Shown: in pieces, positions 6,228 to 11,757 of the stretch
How the letters are laid out: each line of letters begins with the position of its first letter
Numbering within the stretch: position 1 is the stretch's first letter
Source: a virus
DNA: 33,499 bases
Virus record (IMG/VR): IMGVR_UViG_3300015196_000003
Coordinates: 1-33,499 of that record
Reading direction: 5' to 3' (one strand)
Notes under the pieces: generated by a model
The model's input: only the letters and a program-made list of their open reading frames with translations
What the model was told of the DNA's origin: nothing
Databases searched by the model: none
Translations under genes and position numbers: made by a program

Positions 6228-6626
6228 CTAGCTCCATTTTCTTTTCTTGATAGAAGTCAGCTGGACAAAGGATTCCCTGTCATCGGCCATAACCAGAATA
6301 GAGTCCACTTGTGCCAATATGGCTCCTGCTAATCTATGGTATCCATTAACTAAAGTTAGCTTGTTTAGGTACTGGTTGTCGATCACGATTGGGGAAACGT
6401 AGGAGCCTGTCTCAAACTTGTCCTTGAAATACTTAACGCGGGGAATATCATACGCTAAAACACGATCATCGACATCACGCCTCCCCTCACTCTTGTGACG
6501 CTTCATCGGTTGAACATCGCCCCACCTTTGCCCCTTGGGGATCCGAAGAGCCTTTAAGGGAGAAGCAGAGTACGTCTCCATCTTTTTCAAAAGCGGCTTC
6601 AGACTTACTCGGATAGTAGGCATCAT
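6228..6626 (-). CDS. ParB/sulfiredoxin-like domain protein, 132 aa
   Basis: ATG 6626 directly follows the AAA gene's stop (6627-6629). The C-terminal half shows the ParB-N/Srx fold pattern: YVSPIVIDNQYLNKLTLVNG then YHRLAGAILAQVDSILVMA. The core NGYHRLAGA (94-102) corresponds to the GxxRxxA nucleotide-binding box that gives ParB proteins CTPase or nuclease activity. The N-terminal part is basic (KKRKW at the C-terminus, KRHKSEGRR at 42-50). With an ATPase upstream and a nucleotidyltransferase downstream, nucleotide-dependent DNA or protein action is plausible. The real activity is not visible. Confidence 0.7.
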   Translation of the reverse strand: MMPTIRVSLKPLLKKMETYSASPLKALRIPKGQRWGDVQPMKRHKSEGRRDVDDRVLAYDIPRVKYFKDKFETGSYVSPIVIDNQYLNKLTLVNGYHRLAGAILAQVDSILVMADDRESFVQLTSIKKRKWS

Positions 6627-7769
6627 TTAACCACCAAACCCCAGGCGCCGGGTCCGCTTAATTTCCTTGTTAGCATCATCGCGATCCGTCCGAGCAAGGC
6701 GGTATAGCTCACCAAGGGAATACTCTTTGGTGTCATTAAGAAGGGTCGTATCCCCGCCCAGGCGCGTCAAGCAGGTCACAGCCCGTGCGTAGTCGAGGGG
6801 CGGCACTTCGATGCGGCGGCAGAGGCGTGAGGCCCTCAAAATGGCCTCGTCTAGCTCGTCCCGTGACACGTTGGTGGTAGCCACAATGCGAAGGTCAAGG
6901 AGGTTACCCAAAATGCCGTCCGACAGGTTCAAGACTGCGCTGACAGAAGACATATTGTCATTCCCGCGCTTGGCAAGAACACTGTCCGCGTCTTCGACGA
7001 TGAAGACTGTAGGACCGGTAGAGCCTTGGCGGTGCTTGATAATAGACTTGACAATACCAGGAGAAGCCAATGAGGCAACCAGATCGGCGGAAACGAGCAG
7101 GAACATTGCGTCGGGAACGTCATGGAGCAAAGCACGTACCATATACGTCTTGCCTGTTCCAGGAACACCATCAAAAATGACAATGCGCCCACATGGGTCG
7201 TTATTTGTCAAGTCCTTTACCACATGCCTGTAGCCGTCCACCACTTCTTGTTTATAGTTACTTTCCTCAAAGACCTTGGCTGCGATACCAATACTTTCAA
7301 ATTCAATTCCTTTCATGGTCTGAACAAGCACAAAGACTCGCCCATCTGACTTTACGTAATCGGCAATCAGGGTGTTGGTGATTTCAACCGCTTTTTCAAC
7401 CAGAGCCTTGGACAGGGAAAAAATAAAAAACTCTGCCCGCTCTTTTGTGCAGTGGAAACGGGCAACGCCGTTTTCCCATACGATGGTTTGACGTTTGAAG
7501 CTAAGCTCCTCGTCGGCGGAAACACTCGTCATGTCAAAGACGTTTTCTTCTATCACTCTACCACCAAGTGTAGCGACCGCCGACATAAACTCTTGGATAC
7601 TGACCATCGGTCTGCCATGGAGTGAAAAGTCGTAAACGGCCCCTGCTCCACGTAAGGCACGCAATGATAAAAGCTGTTTTATCCAACCCCATTCAGGGGA
7701 GGTTTCGGAGTCCATGCTGGCAAGAGAAGAATCTAGTACTTCAGGCGGTACGTTCGATAGACTCATCAT
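6627..7769 (-). CDS. AAA+ ATPase, 380 aa
   Basis: The frame opens at TTG 7790, but the GAGGGAG inside that extension suits ATG 7769 or 7766 better. Counted from 7769, the AAA core has Walker A GVPGTGKT (201-208), Walker B TVFIVEDAD (254-262), sensor 1 IVATTN (295-300) and a conserved Arg-containing SRLCRR (314-319). About 195 residues of N-terminal region precede the core. The Walker B acid pair is ED. This type occurs in large phages and resembles proteasome/FtsH-like AAA modules without a protease domain, so a remodelling role is likely. It is the first gene of the cassette, behind a TGCGCTATA box. Confidence 0.85.
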   Translation of the reverse strand: MMSLSNVPPEVLDSSLASMDSETSPEWGWIKQLLSLRALRGAGAVYDFSLHGRPMVSIQEFMSAVATLGGRVIEENVFDMTSVSADEELSFKRQTIVWENGVARFHCTKERAEFFIFSLSKALVEKAVEITNTLIADYVKSDGRVFVLVQTMKGIEFESIGIAAKVFEESNYKQEVVDGYRHVVKDLTNNDPCGRIVIFDGVPGTGKTYMVRALLHDVPDAMFLLVSADLVASLASPGIVKSIIKHRQGSTGPTVFIVEDADSVLAKRGNDNMSSVSAVLNLSDGILGNLLDLRIVATTNVSRDELDEAILRASRLCRRIEVPPLDYARAVTCLTRLGGDTTLLNDTKEYSLGELYRLARTDRDDANKEIKRTRRLGFGG

Positions 7770-7797
7770 TAGTTTTTTATGCTCCCTCAAAAATAGT

Positions 7798-7806
7798 TAT
7801 AGCGCA
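7798..7806 (-). promoter_or_regulatory. TGCGCTATA promoter box before the AAA+ gene
   Basis: The box reads TGCGCTATAAC on the minus strand and begins four bases after the stop of the methyltransferase gene. The AAA+ start is about 30 bases away. The 9-mer is identical to boxes at 8539, 9254 and 11537. TATAAC resembles a -10 hexamer; there is no convincing -35. Confidence 0.6.
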
Positions 7807-7809
7807 GCT

Positions 7810-8502
7810 TTATTGTTTGTGGGTTACTTTGCATGCATAAGAGCAAAACTTATCGCTTTTGCCCTCTCTCACATTACAATTAATACAAGGTGTTGCCAAG
7901 TCAGGCAATACATAGTAAACATTACCCGTCAGGTCTACGGGCGAACCCAACTTAAAGGTATTCTCCGAGAAAAGCTCGGAGTGGACCCCCCAATAGACAA
8001 GGGCAGTCGCCATAGGCGCAGGGCCTGCACCGTCGAAGTGTACCCGCCCGCGTAAGAAGTTGACCATACTAGCGGTACGAAGAATGTTCTGCTGCCAATG
8101 CTTGGTATCAACAGCGGCAGGAATGAGCATGATCACCTCTGAACCTTCTGCGTAGGCTTTGTAGGCCCTAGTACACCAGTCCGCAACGGTACTGGTCTTG
8201 TACTCCTTCTTTTGTTCCTTTGAGAGCAGACGGTAGTCTTTTGAATCCAAAAACTCTTTGGTCACCTTGTGCATATAGCAGCGACCATAGGGTGGGTTAA
8301 CGAAGATGGTGTGGAAGTCCCAGCTATCAACAAGCCCATCGTCCTTTGGTAGTAGATACTCGCGAGTGGCGTGCACAATAGACCTCTCGTTGCTGCACGG
8401 GTCGAGTGCAATTGTACCTCCAAATACCTCTCGGACAGTCTCTACAATAAGCTTGGGGGTAGTCCAATCACTTCGACCAGCTGTTGCAATGTGTCCAGCC
8501 AT
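7810..8502 (-). CDS. Dam-type DNA N6-adenine methyltransferase with zinc tail, 230 aa
   Basis: ATG 8502 is behind AGGAAAG. The N-terminus SDWTTPKLIVETVREVFG (11-28) and IALDPCSNE (31-39) match the phage Dam family (Phage_dam type). The motif FVNPPYGR (67-74) is the catalytic NPPY of amino-methyltransferases. Later VIMLIPA and KHWQ segments complete the Rossmann-like fold. These enzymes put a methyl group on adenine in DNA, usually at GATC. The last 25 residues form an added C2-C2 zinc knuckle (C206, C209, C220, C224), not standard for the family. It is its own unit, from box 8539-8547, and protects phage DNA or regulates it. Confidence 0.85.
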   Translation of the reverse strand: MAGHIATAGRSDWTTPKLIVETVREVFGGTIALDPCSNERSIVHATREYLLPKDDGLVDSWDFHTIFVNPPYGRCYMHKVTKEFLDSKDYRLLSKEQKKEYKTSTVADWCTRAYKAYAEGSEVIMLIPAAVDTKHWQQNILRTASMVNFLRGRVHFDGAGPAPMATALVYWGVHSELFSENTFKLGSPVDLTGNVYYVLPDLATPCINCNVREGKSDKFCSYACKVTHKQ

Positions 8503-8538
8503 ATATCTTTCCTTTTATTTTTGGAGGTTACCTACAAG

Positions 8539-8547
8539 TATAGCGCA
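8539..8547 (-). promoter_or_regulatory. TGCGCTATA promoter box before the methyltransferase gene
   Basis: On the minus strand the box reads TGCGCTATACTT, placed just after the T-rich tail of the 8557-8584 hairpin and 37 bases before the methyltransferase ATG. Where a -35 would be, the DNA is occupied by the terminator stem. The box may therefore work alone or with a phage-modified polymerase. Confidence 0.65.
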
Positions 8548-8548
8548 G

Positions 8549-8584
8549 AAAACAAAGGGCCCTCAGCTTTTTGACTGAGGGCCC
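8549..8584 (-). terminator. Rho-independent terminator, minus strand
   Basis: A perfect 10-bp stem, GGGCCCTCAG (8557-8566) with CTGAGGGCCC (8575-8584), has an 8-base loop. Transcribed on the minus strand it is followed by TTTGTTTTCT. It ends the unit containing the genes at 8845 and 9213 and is the last of three consecutive hairpins. Confidence 0.88.
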
Positions 8585-8592
8585 AGGCCTCT

Positions 8593-8614
8593 GCGTCGGG
8601 GTGGTCCCCGACGC
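8593..8614. repeat. Perfect 9-bp hairpin (second of three)
   Basis: GCGTCGGGG (8593-8601) pairs with CCCCGACGC (8606-8614) around a TGGT loop. It is not followed by a T tract on either strand, so a plain terminator is unlikely. It lies eight bases from the terminator hairpin on one side and ten from the next hairpin on the other. Confidence 0.8.
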
Positions 8615-8624
8615 CAAGTCCACC

Positions 8625-8646
8625 AGCTGTGATATAGGTCACAGCT
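8625..8646. repeat. Perfect 8-bp hairpin (first of three on the transcript)
   Basis: AGCTGTGA (8625-8632) pairs with TCACAGCT (8639-8646) around TATAGG. It directly abuts the stop codon of the minus-strand gene ending at 8648, so it would be the first structure in the 3' untranslated region. Confidence 0.8.
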
Positions 8647-8647
8647 C

Positions 8648-8845
8648 CTACATGTTAAAGAAGTCGTACACCTTATCCGATACCCTCTCGACTATTTTGT
8701 AGCCGTCTTCAAAAACAGACGTGGCAGTCTCAGGCAAGTCCATCGCCGCAGTTATTACCGGCATTCCACTGATAAAAGCCAACGTTTTCTCGTACACGTC
8801 GTCTGTATCGAAGAGCTTCTTGGTAAGGCGAAACTTCTTTGACAT
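8648..8845 (-). CDS. Hypothetical protein, 65 aa
   Basis: ATG 8845 lies two bases after the stop of the upstream gene, so translation is probably coupled. The protein begins with a basic helix (SKKFRLTKKLF), followed by an Asp-rich turn (DTDDVYEK) and a short hydrophobic patch (LAFISGMPVITAAM). An amphipathic C-terminal helix (SVFEDGYKIVERVSDKVYDF) completes it. No domain is recognised. It is the last gene before the three-hairpin 3' region. Confidence 0.6.
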   Translation of the reverse strand: MSKKFRLTKKLFDTDDVYEKTLAFISGMPVITAAMDLPETATSVFEDGYKIVERVSDKVYDFFNM

Positions 8846-8847
8846 TT

Positions 8848-9213
8848 TTAGCGGAGCTGGCGACGGAGATTGCCGATCGCCCGCCCCATCTTACGAGCCA
8901 CCTGACGTGCACGAGAGACTACGTTATCGTTGAAGTTAGTGACGGTGTATTCCGGGGTGTATTCCGGGGTGTATTCCGGGAACGGCTTGTTACCGTTGGT
9001 GAGTGTTGACGCCAATGCCGAAAGGGCAAGGGTGAAGGTGCTCTTAGCATTGTAACGCGATGCTCGGCGAATCGCCCCGACCGCACAGTACTGCACCTTG
9101 CCGTTCCACAGCTTACGCACTTCACGACGGGTCCCCCAGCCGCCGTTGCCGATAAGTTCCCTTGCCTTGGACAAAATCGTGATTGCGCCGTTGATGCTTC
9201 GCTTGTTTGACAT
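8848..9213 (-). CDS. DUF6197-like phage protein, 121 aa
   Basis: ATG 9213 is preferred over an upstream in-frame start (9249), because AGGAAA lies eight bases before it and the upstream codons overlap the promoter. The first 70 residues (ITILSKARELIGNGGWGTR, then QYCAVGAIRRASRY) follow the pattern of DUF6197 proteins: a helix, a GGW turn and a CAxGAI helix. Their function is unknown. An insert of three identical in-frame PEYT repeats (79-90) separates this from a basic C-terminal helix (RARQVARKMGRAIGNLRRQLR). The basic tail suggests nucleic-acid contact. First gene of its unit. Confidence 0.7.
   Translation of the reverse strand: MSNKRSINGAITILSKARELIGNGGWGTRREVRKLWNGKVQYCAVGAIRRASRYNAKSTFTLALSALASTLTNGNKPFPEYTPEYTPEYTVTNFNDNVVSRARQVARKMGRAIGNLRRQLR
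8944..8979. repeat. Three tandem copies of a 12-bp repeat
   Basis: GGTGTATTCCGG occurs at 8944-8955, 8956-8967 and 8968-8979 without a mismatch. It is in frame within the DUF6197-like gene and encodes PEYT three times. Exact identity at the DNA level points to recent slippage. Confidence 0.95.
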
Positions 9214-9253
9214 TTTATTGTTTCCTTTTTTGAGGTTAAGACTACACAAACAC

Positions 9254-9262
9254 TATAGCGCA
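9254..9262 (-). promoter_or_regulatory. TGCGCTATA promoter box before the DUF6197-like gene
   Basis: It reads TGCGCTATAGTG on the minus strand, beginning only about six bases after the T run of the 9278-9299 terminator and 41 bases before the start of the gene at 9213. There is no -35, since that region is the terminator's T tract. Confidence 0.65.
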
Positions 9263-9267
9263 ACTCT

Positions 9268-9299
9268 CAAAAAAGAAGGGCCGGTATCTCTACCGGCCC
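9268..9299 (-). terminator. Rho-independent terminator, minus strand
   Basis: A perfect 9-bp stem, GGGCCGGTA (9278-9286) with TACCGGCCC (9291-9299) and loop TCTC, is followed on the minus strand by CTTCTTTTTT. It ends the unit containing the genes at 9754 and 9981. Confidence 0.9.
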
Positions 9300-9303
9300 C
9301 CGT

Positions 9304-9399
9304 TTATATTCCTGGCGTACCTCGGCCCGGTGCGCCAGGAGGTGCCCGAAACTTCACCCATCTGGCAGGGATGTCACCCAGGTTAAGCTCCAGCTCCAT
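9304..9399 (-). CDS. Possible 31-aa small protein
   Basis: After the stop of the gene at 9425 a very strong AAGGAGG sequence (within 9414-9421) precedes ATG 9399 by about 14 bases, longer than ideal. The frame gives a 31-aa peptide that starts MELELNLGDIPARWV, continues with a Pro/Gly-rich part and ends with TAA at 9304-9306. A hairpin (9311-9339) lies inside its end. A coding region is plausible only because of the Shine-Dalgarno; the alternative is a structured 3' untranslated region. Confidence 0.33.
   Translation of the reverse strand: MELELNLGDIPARWVKFRAPPGAPGRGTPGI
9311..9339. repeat. 11-bp hairpin upstream of the 9268-9299 terminator
   Basis: CCTGGCGTACC (9311-9321) pairs with GGTGCGCCAGG (9329-9339), with one G-T wobble and a TCGGCCC loop. 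On the minus strand it precedes the terminator hairpin by 11 bases, echoing the tandem arrangement at 8557-8646. Confidence 0.75.
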
Positions 9400-9424
9400 C
9401 CTGGACCCACACACCTCCTTTTTT

Positions 9425-9754
9425 TTACTTCGTCTTTAGCGATTCCGAGCGAGGGCGGCTGCGAGCGAGGGCGGCTGCGAGCGCAGGGATACGGCGCGGC
9501 GGAGCTGCCATCAGGGCAGCCAGATCCGCGGCGCCCGTTGCCGACAGCTCGGGGATGAAATTCTCCGGCGAGATCTCCCACCCCATGTCACAAATCGCCT
9601 CGCGAATGGCAGAGGCAACCTCATAGAGAGCTTCATTTTTGGCCCAGGCGACCGTTCTCTCTGTCTCGTCCCCTTCTGGGGCGACTAAGATTAGGGCAGC
9701 TTGTAGGTGAGTTTCAAGCCTCGACAAAAACTCTTGAAATGTTTTGAGATCCAT
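9425..9754 (-). CDS. Hypothetical protein, 109 aa
   Basis: The start overlaps the previous gene's stop by one base (TAATG). The first 60 residues are helical (LKTFQEFLSRLETHLQAALIL; TVAWAKNEALYEVASAIREAI). The C-terminal part is Ala/Arg/Pro-rich and low-complexity. A 16-bp tandem duplication (9447-9478) lies in that end and is read in two different frames, giving AAALA then SRPRS. No domain is recognised. Confidence 0.65.
   Translation of the reverse strand: MDLKTFQEFLSRLETHLQAALILVAPEGDETERTVAWAKNEALYEVASAIREAICDMGWEISPENFIPELSATGAADLAALMAAPPRRIPALAAALARSRPRSESLKTK
9447..9478. repeat. 16-bp tandem duplication
   Basis: GAGCGAGGGCGGCTGC occurs at 9447-9462 and 9463-9478 with no mismatch, and the first bases of a third copy follow. 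Sixteen is not a multiple of three, so the duplication shifts the reading frame near the C-terminus of the overlapping minus-strand gene. Confidence 0.95.
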
Positions 9755-9981
9755 TACTGGCGCTCCTGCTTTGGCTGGTGCATCACGAAGAGGGTGACGT
9801 GAGAAACTTCGCAGACCACAGTGTCACCTGGATCTGCTTGGCTAATCGCCCAGTCTCGCACCATATCGATGCTCTGCTCCTTAGCCGCCGTACCACAATC
9901 GAAGATGACTCCAGTGATACGGTTGACGTACTTGACCTCGACGCACCCATCCGAATTCATTGCGAGTGTCCACTTGCCCAT
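9754..9981 (-). CDS. Hypothetical protein, 75 aa
   Basis: ATG 9981 has a very strong site (AGGAGGGG, about eight bases upstream). The protein is mostly beta-like: WTLAMNSDGCVEVKYVNRIT, GVIFDCGTAAKE, a helix, then TVVCEVSHVTLFVMHQ. No recognised family. It heads a two-gene unit with the 109-aa gene; a promoter-like element lies at 10021-10047. Confidence 0.65.
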   Translation of the reverse strand: MGKWTLAMNSDGCVEVKYVNRITGVIFDCGTAAKEQSIDMVRDWAISQADPGDTVVCEVSHVTLFVMHQPKQERQ

Positions 9982-10020
9982 CTGTCACCCCTCCTGAGAG
10001 CTTTATCTCTCATTGGGTAA

Positions 10021-10047
10021 CCTATAACAATGCGGTCCCGTAGTCAA
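10021..10047 (-). promoter_or_regulatory. Candidate promoter before the 75-aa gene
   Basis: On the minus strand TTGACT (10047-10042) is followed, after a short 15-base spacer, by TG-T-TATAGG (10026-10021), a good extended -10. It overlaps the 3' end of the gene at 10022. The short spacer makes the -35 doubtful. Confidence 0.4.
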
Positions 10048-10537
10048 GTCTTTTCGCAAGCTCCCTTAACTCTAAGGCTCGTTCTCGCTGAGAGGTAGCG
10101 TTATCGTGCTTTCCTCTCTTGTCCAGGAAATCGGCAAGTTTTTCAGCCTTTACTGCCTCTAGTATCGCTGTAAACTTATTGAGAGCTGTCTCTGGGCCGG
10201 GTGAGTTGCCAACCGCCCACTCACCCAGACACCACATGTACGCCGATGTGGTTGCTTTGTCAACATATTGTTGAATCGTCACAGAGTCGATGCCCGTCAA
10301 GATGCGTTTTAGCTTGACTTCTGTATGTGGTGCAATCCTGTTTACCCGGTAGGCAATTCTTTGGGCCTCCACCACTTTCATGGTGGCATCGTACGCAGCC
10401 TGCGCCTCGGCTGTAGCAGGAGCCTGGACAGGACTTGTGTCCTCCGGGGGCCTTGGCTTGGTTTGGGGCTCGAATTTTGGTAGGTTGACTACTGCTGCTA
10501 CCTTGGGCTTGTTCTTGCTGCCTTTAGGACGCCCCAT
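10022..10537 (-). CDS. AT-hook-like basic N-terminus protein, 171 aa
   Basis: The ATG (10537) lies inside the end of the upstream gene (14-base overlap). Residues 2-12 are GRPKGSKNKPK, an AT-hook-like minor-groove motif often found at the start of phage DNA-binding proteins. A Pro-rich linker (22-42) leads into an all-helical body (about 43-171) with YDATMKVVEAQRIAYRVN and a C-terminal ERALELRELAKRL. It probably binds DNA; a small-terminase-like or nucleoid-type role is possible but not shown. Confidence 0.65.
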   Translation of the reverse strand: MGRPKGSKNKPKVAAVVNLPKFEPQTKPRPPEDTSPVQAPATAEAQAAYDATMKVVEAQRIAYRVNRIAPHTEVKLKRILTGIDSVTIQQYVDKATTSAYMWCLGEWAVGNSPGPETALNKFTAILEAVKAEKLADFLDKRGKHDNATSQRERALELRELAKRLDYGTALL

Positions 10538-10889
10538 CGTGATCCTTTGTCTGAGCCGCTTGGGGCTGGCGTCTAAATGGGATTAACTGCCCCATAGTCT
10601 CTGGCGTATTTTTGATTTCCTGCTCCACCAGGGCGATATCTTCGTCAAAATCACCGTCGATGGCTGCAAGGTATTCCTCGGTCAGTTCGATGGCCAGCTC
10701 CCCAAGGGAATCACGGGCCTCAACGATATCTTCGTCACTGACATGAGTGAAGGCACTATCGAGTAAATAGATGCCATCGCTGTAATCCCACTCCGTACCC
10801 GAAGCAAGACCCGCAATAGCTACGTTCAAATACTGAGCTAATCGCGTACGAAGGACACTTACTTCTTCTTTTGTTACAATAATCGTCAT
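10524..10889 (-). CDS. Acidic helical hypothetical protein, 121 aa
   Basis: ATG 10889 is one base after the stop of the metallopeptidase-like gene, so coupling is likely. A degenerate promoter box (10956-10964) lies about 70 bases upstream, within that gene. Helices and acidic runs dominate (DEDIVEARDSLGELAIELTEEYLAAI, DGDFDEDIALVEQEI). The C-terminus is Gln/Arg-rich (PFRRQPQAAQ). Strong negative charge would suit a DNA mimic or a partner of the basic protein encoded next, but nothing more can be read. Confidence 0.65.
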   Translation of the reverse strand: MTIIVTKEEVSVLRTRLAQYLNVAIAGLASGTEWDYSDGIYLLDSAFTHVSDEDIVEARDSLGELAIELTEEYLAAIDGDFDEDIALVEQEIKNTPETMGQLIPFRRQPQAAQTKDHDGAS

Positions 10890-10890
10890 T

Positions 10891-11322
10891 TTATGCCGCT
10901 CTTTTCATCTGAACCTGAGTTTGCACGAAAACTCTGTAGGCTTGCAGGGTATTTATAGCGTAACTCTCTGCATCCTTCTCAAAAAACTCAGGTACCGTGC
11001 CATAAAATTGATCAATGTGACGTAGCTCGTGAGCTAGTACGAGGAGAAATTCTTCTTCCCATGAGTAGAGCACGGTACTGAAGCCCTCGAACACATTATT
11101 GTATGGAAACGTCCTATTATCACCTGTTACCCATACCGTCACACTGGATGGGTAACCATTTGTGGGTTTGTTCTTTTCGGCAAACCCACCACTTTCGACG
11201 CCAGACTCTTGATCCAGAATGTCAAGCGAAACCTTGTTGGTGTGTAAAAATCTGTCGGACATGAAACGGTATAAATCCGCAAGGACAGCCGTGTCCCTGC
11301 GGCTGCTGTTACGCAGCCACAT
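10891..11322 (-). CDS. HELRH zinc-metallopeptidase-like protein, 143 aa
   Basis: ATG 11322 has GAGG six bases upstream. The centre of the protein has LVLAHELRHIDQFYG (94-108): HELRH is the HExxH zinc-binding motif, with H98 and H102 as ligands and E99 as the catalytic base. EKDAESYA (115-122) provides a plausible third ligand (E119), as in gluzincin-like peptidases. The N-terminal 90 residues include beta-like SVTVWVTGDNRTF. No signal peptide, so it would act in the cytoplasm, perhaps on a host or phage regulator. It is one of two HExxH proteins in the window. Confidence 0.7.
   Translation of the reverse strand: MWLRNSSRRDTAVLADLYRFMSDRFLHTNKVSLDILDQESGVESGGFAEKNKPTNGYPSSVTVWVTGDNRTFPYNNVFEGFSTVLYSWEEEFLLVLAHELRHIDQFYGTVPEFFEKDAESYAINTLQAYRVFVQTQVQMKRAA
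10956..10964 (-). promoter_or_regulatory. Degenerate promoter box (TACGCTATA)
   Basis: One mismatch to the TGCGCTATA box, located inside the 3' part of the metallopeptidase-like gene and about 70 bases upstream of the 121-aa gene. It could be an internal promoter, but it is coding sequence and may be chance. Confidence 0.3.
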
Positions 11323-11361
11323 TAAAACCTCATTAAACGAATGGGTTAGTAAAAAGGTTGG

Positions 11362-11514
11362 CTACCGGGAGGGTTTCTTGATCAAGGAAAGAGCAACGCC
11401 AAGAAGGCACAAGCCAGCCAACCAGAAAACAGCGTAGGCTAGGGAGCTGCTTGCACACACGAGTCCGTGGTTTAGAAACCCAGGTGTCACACCTGTGTGT
11501 GAAAAAGTTTTCAC
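11362..11514 (-). CDS. Small single-pass membrane protein, 50 aa
   Basis: The start is GTG 11514 because GGAGG (11522-11526) lies seven bases upstream and directly follows a promoter; an upstream ATG frame overlaps the promoter and is rejected. After 20 polar residues (KTFSHTGVTPGFLNHGLVCA) comes one hydrophobic helix (AYAVFWLAGLCLLGVALSLI, about 26-45) and a basic end KKPSR. It is therefore probably inserted with its C-terminus in the cytoplasm. First gene of the unit leading into the metallopeptidase-like gene 39 bases away. Early phage membrane peptides of this size often modify host functions. Confidence 0.6.
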   Translation of the reverse strand: MKTFSHTGVTPGFLNHGLVCASSSLAYAVFWLAGLCLLGVALSLIKKPSR

Positions 11515-11757
11515 CGTAATACCTCCATGAACTGTGTATAGCGCAACTATTTTACCGTGCAAGCCGCTGCTCACTCGTCCAGTTGGCAAGCTAAACTAGT
11601 CCGCTACCCTACGTCAAGGCTCACCAAAAAAATAATTTGGCACGAAACTTGCTTGCATTTTCCACCACGTCATGTCTTGCAGTTGAGACCTAATCTTCTA
11701 GTTACACTGTGCGCCCAAGTGCGCGTCGCAGTTCACCACCCCCAAAGGAAATTATCC
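11515..11757. other. Divergent intergenic region between accessory and tail units
   Basis: These 243 bases hold the minus-strand promoter (11535-11562) and its ribosome binding site. On the plus side there is the leader of the tail operon, with TAATCTTC at 11691 (similar to a word repeated at three later gene junctions). I see no convincing sigma-70 promoter for the tail operon here. Confidence 0.6.
11535..11562 (-). promoter_or_regulatory. TGCGCTATA promoter with a -35, minus strand
   Basis: TTGCAC (11562-11557), a 16-base spacer and TATACA (11540-11535) read on the minus strand, with the shared TGCGCTATA 9-mer at 11545-11537. It is the only one of the four boxes with a recognisable -35. 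It drives the small membrane protein at 11514. Confidence 0.7.

Noticed and set aside
6033-6332. Plus-strand open frames opposite the zinc/coiled-coil and ParB-like genes
   Set aside because: No ribosome binding site or promoter, Cys/Trp-rich composition typical of antisense shadows, and the minus-strand operon is continuous there.
8557-8646. CRISPR-like array
   Set aside because: The three hairpins have different sequences and there are no equal repeats or spacers.
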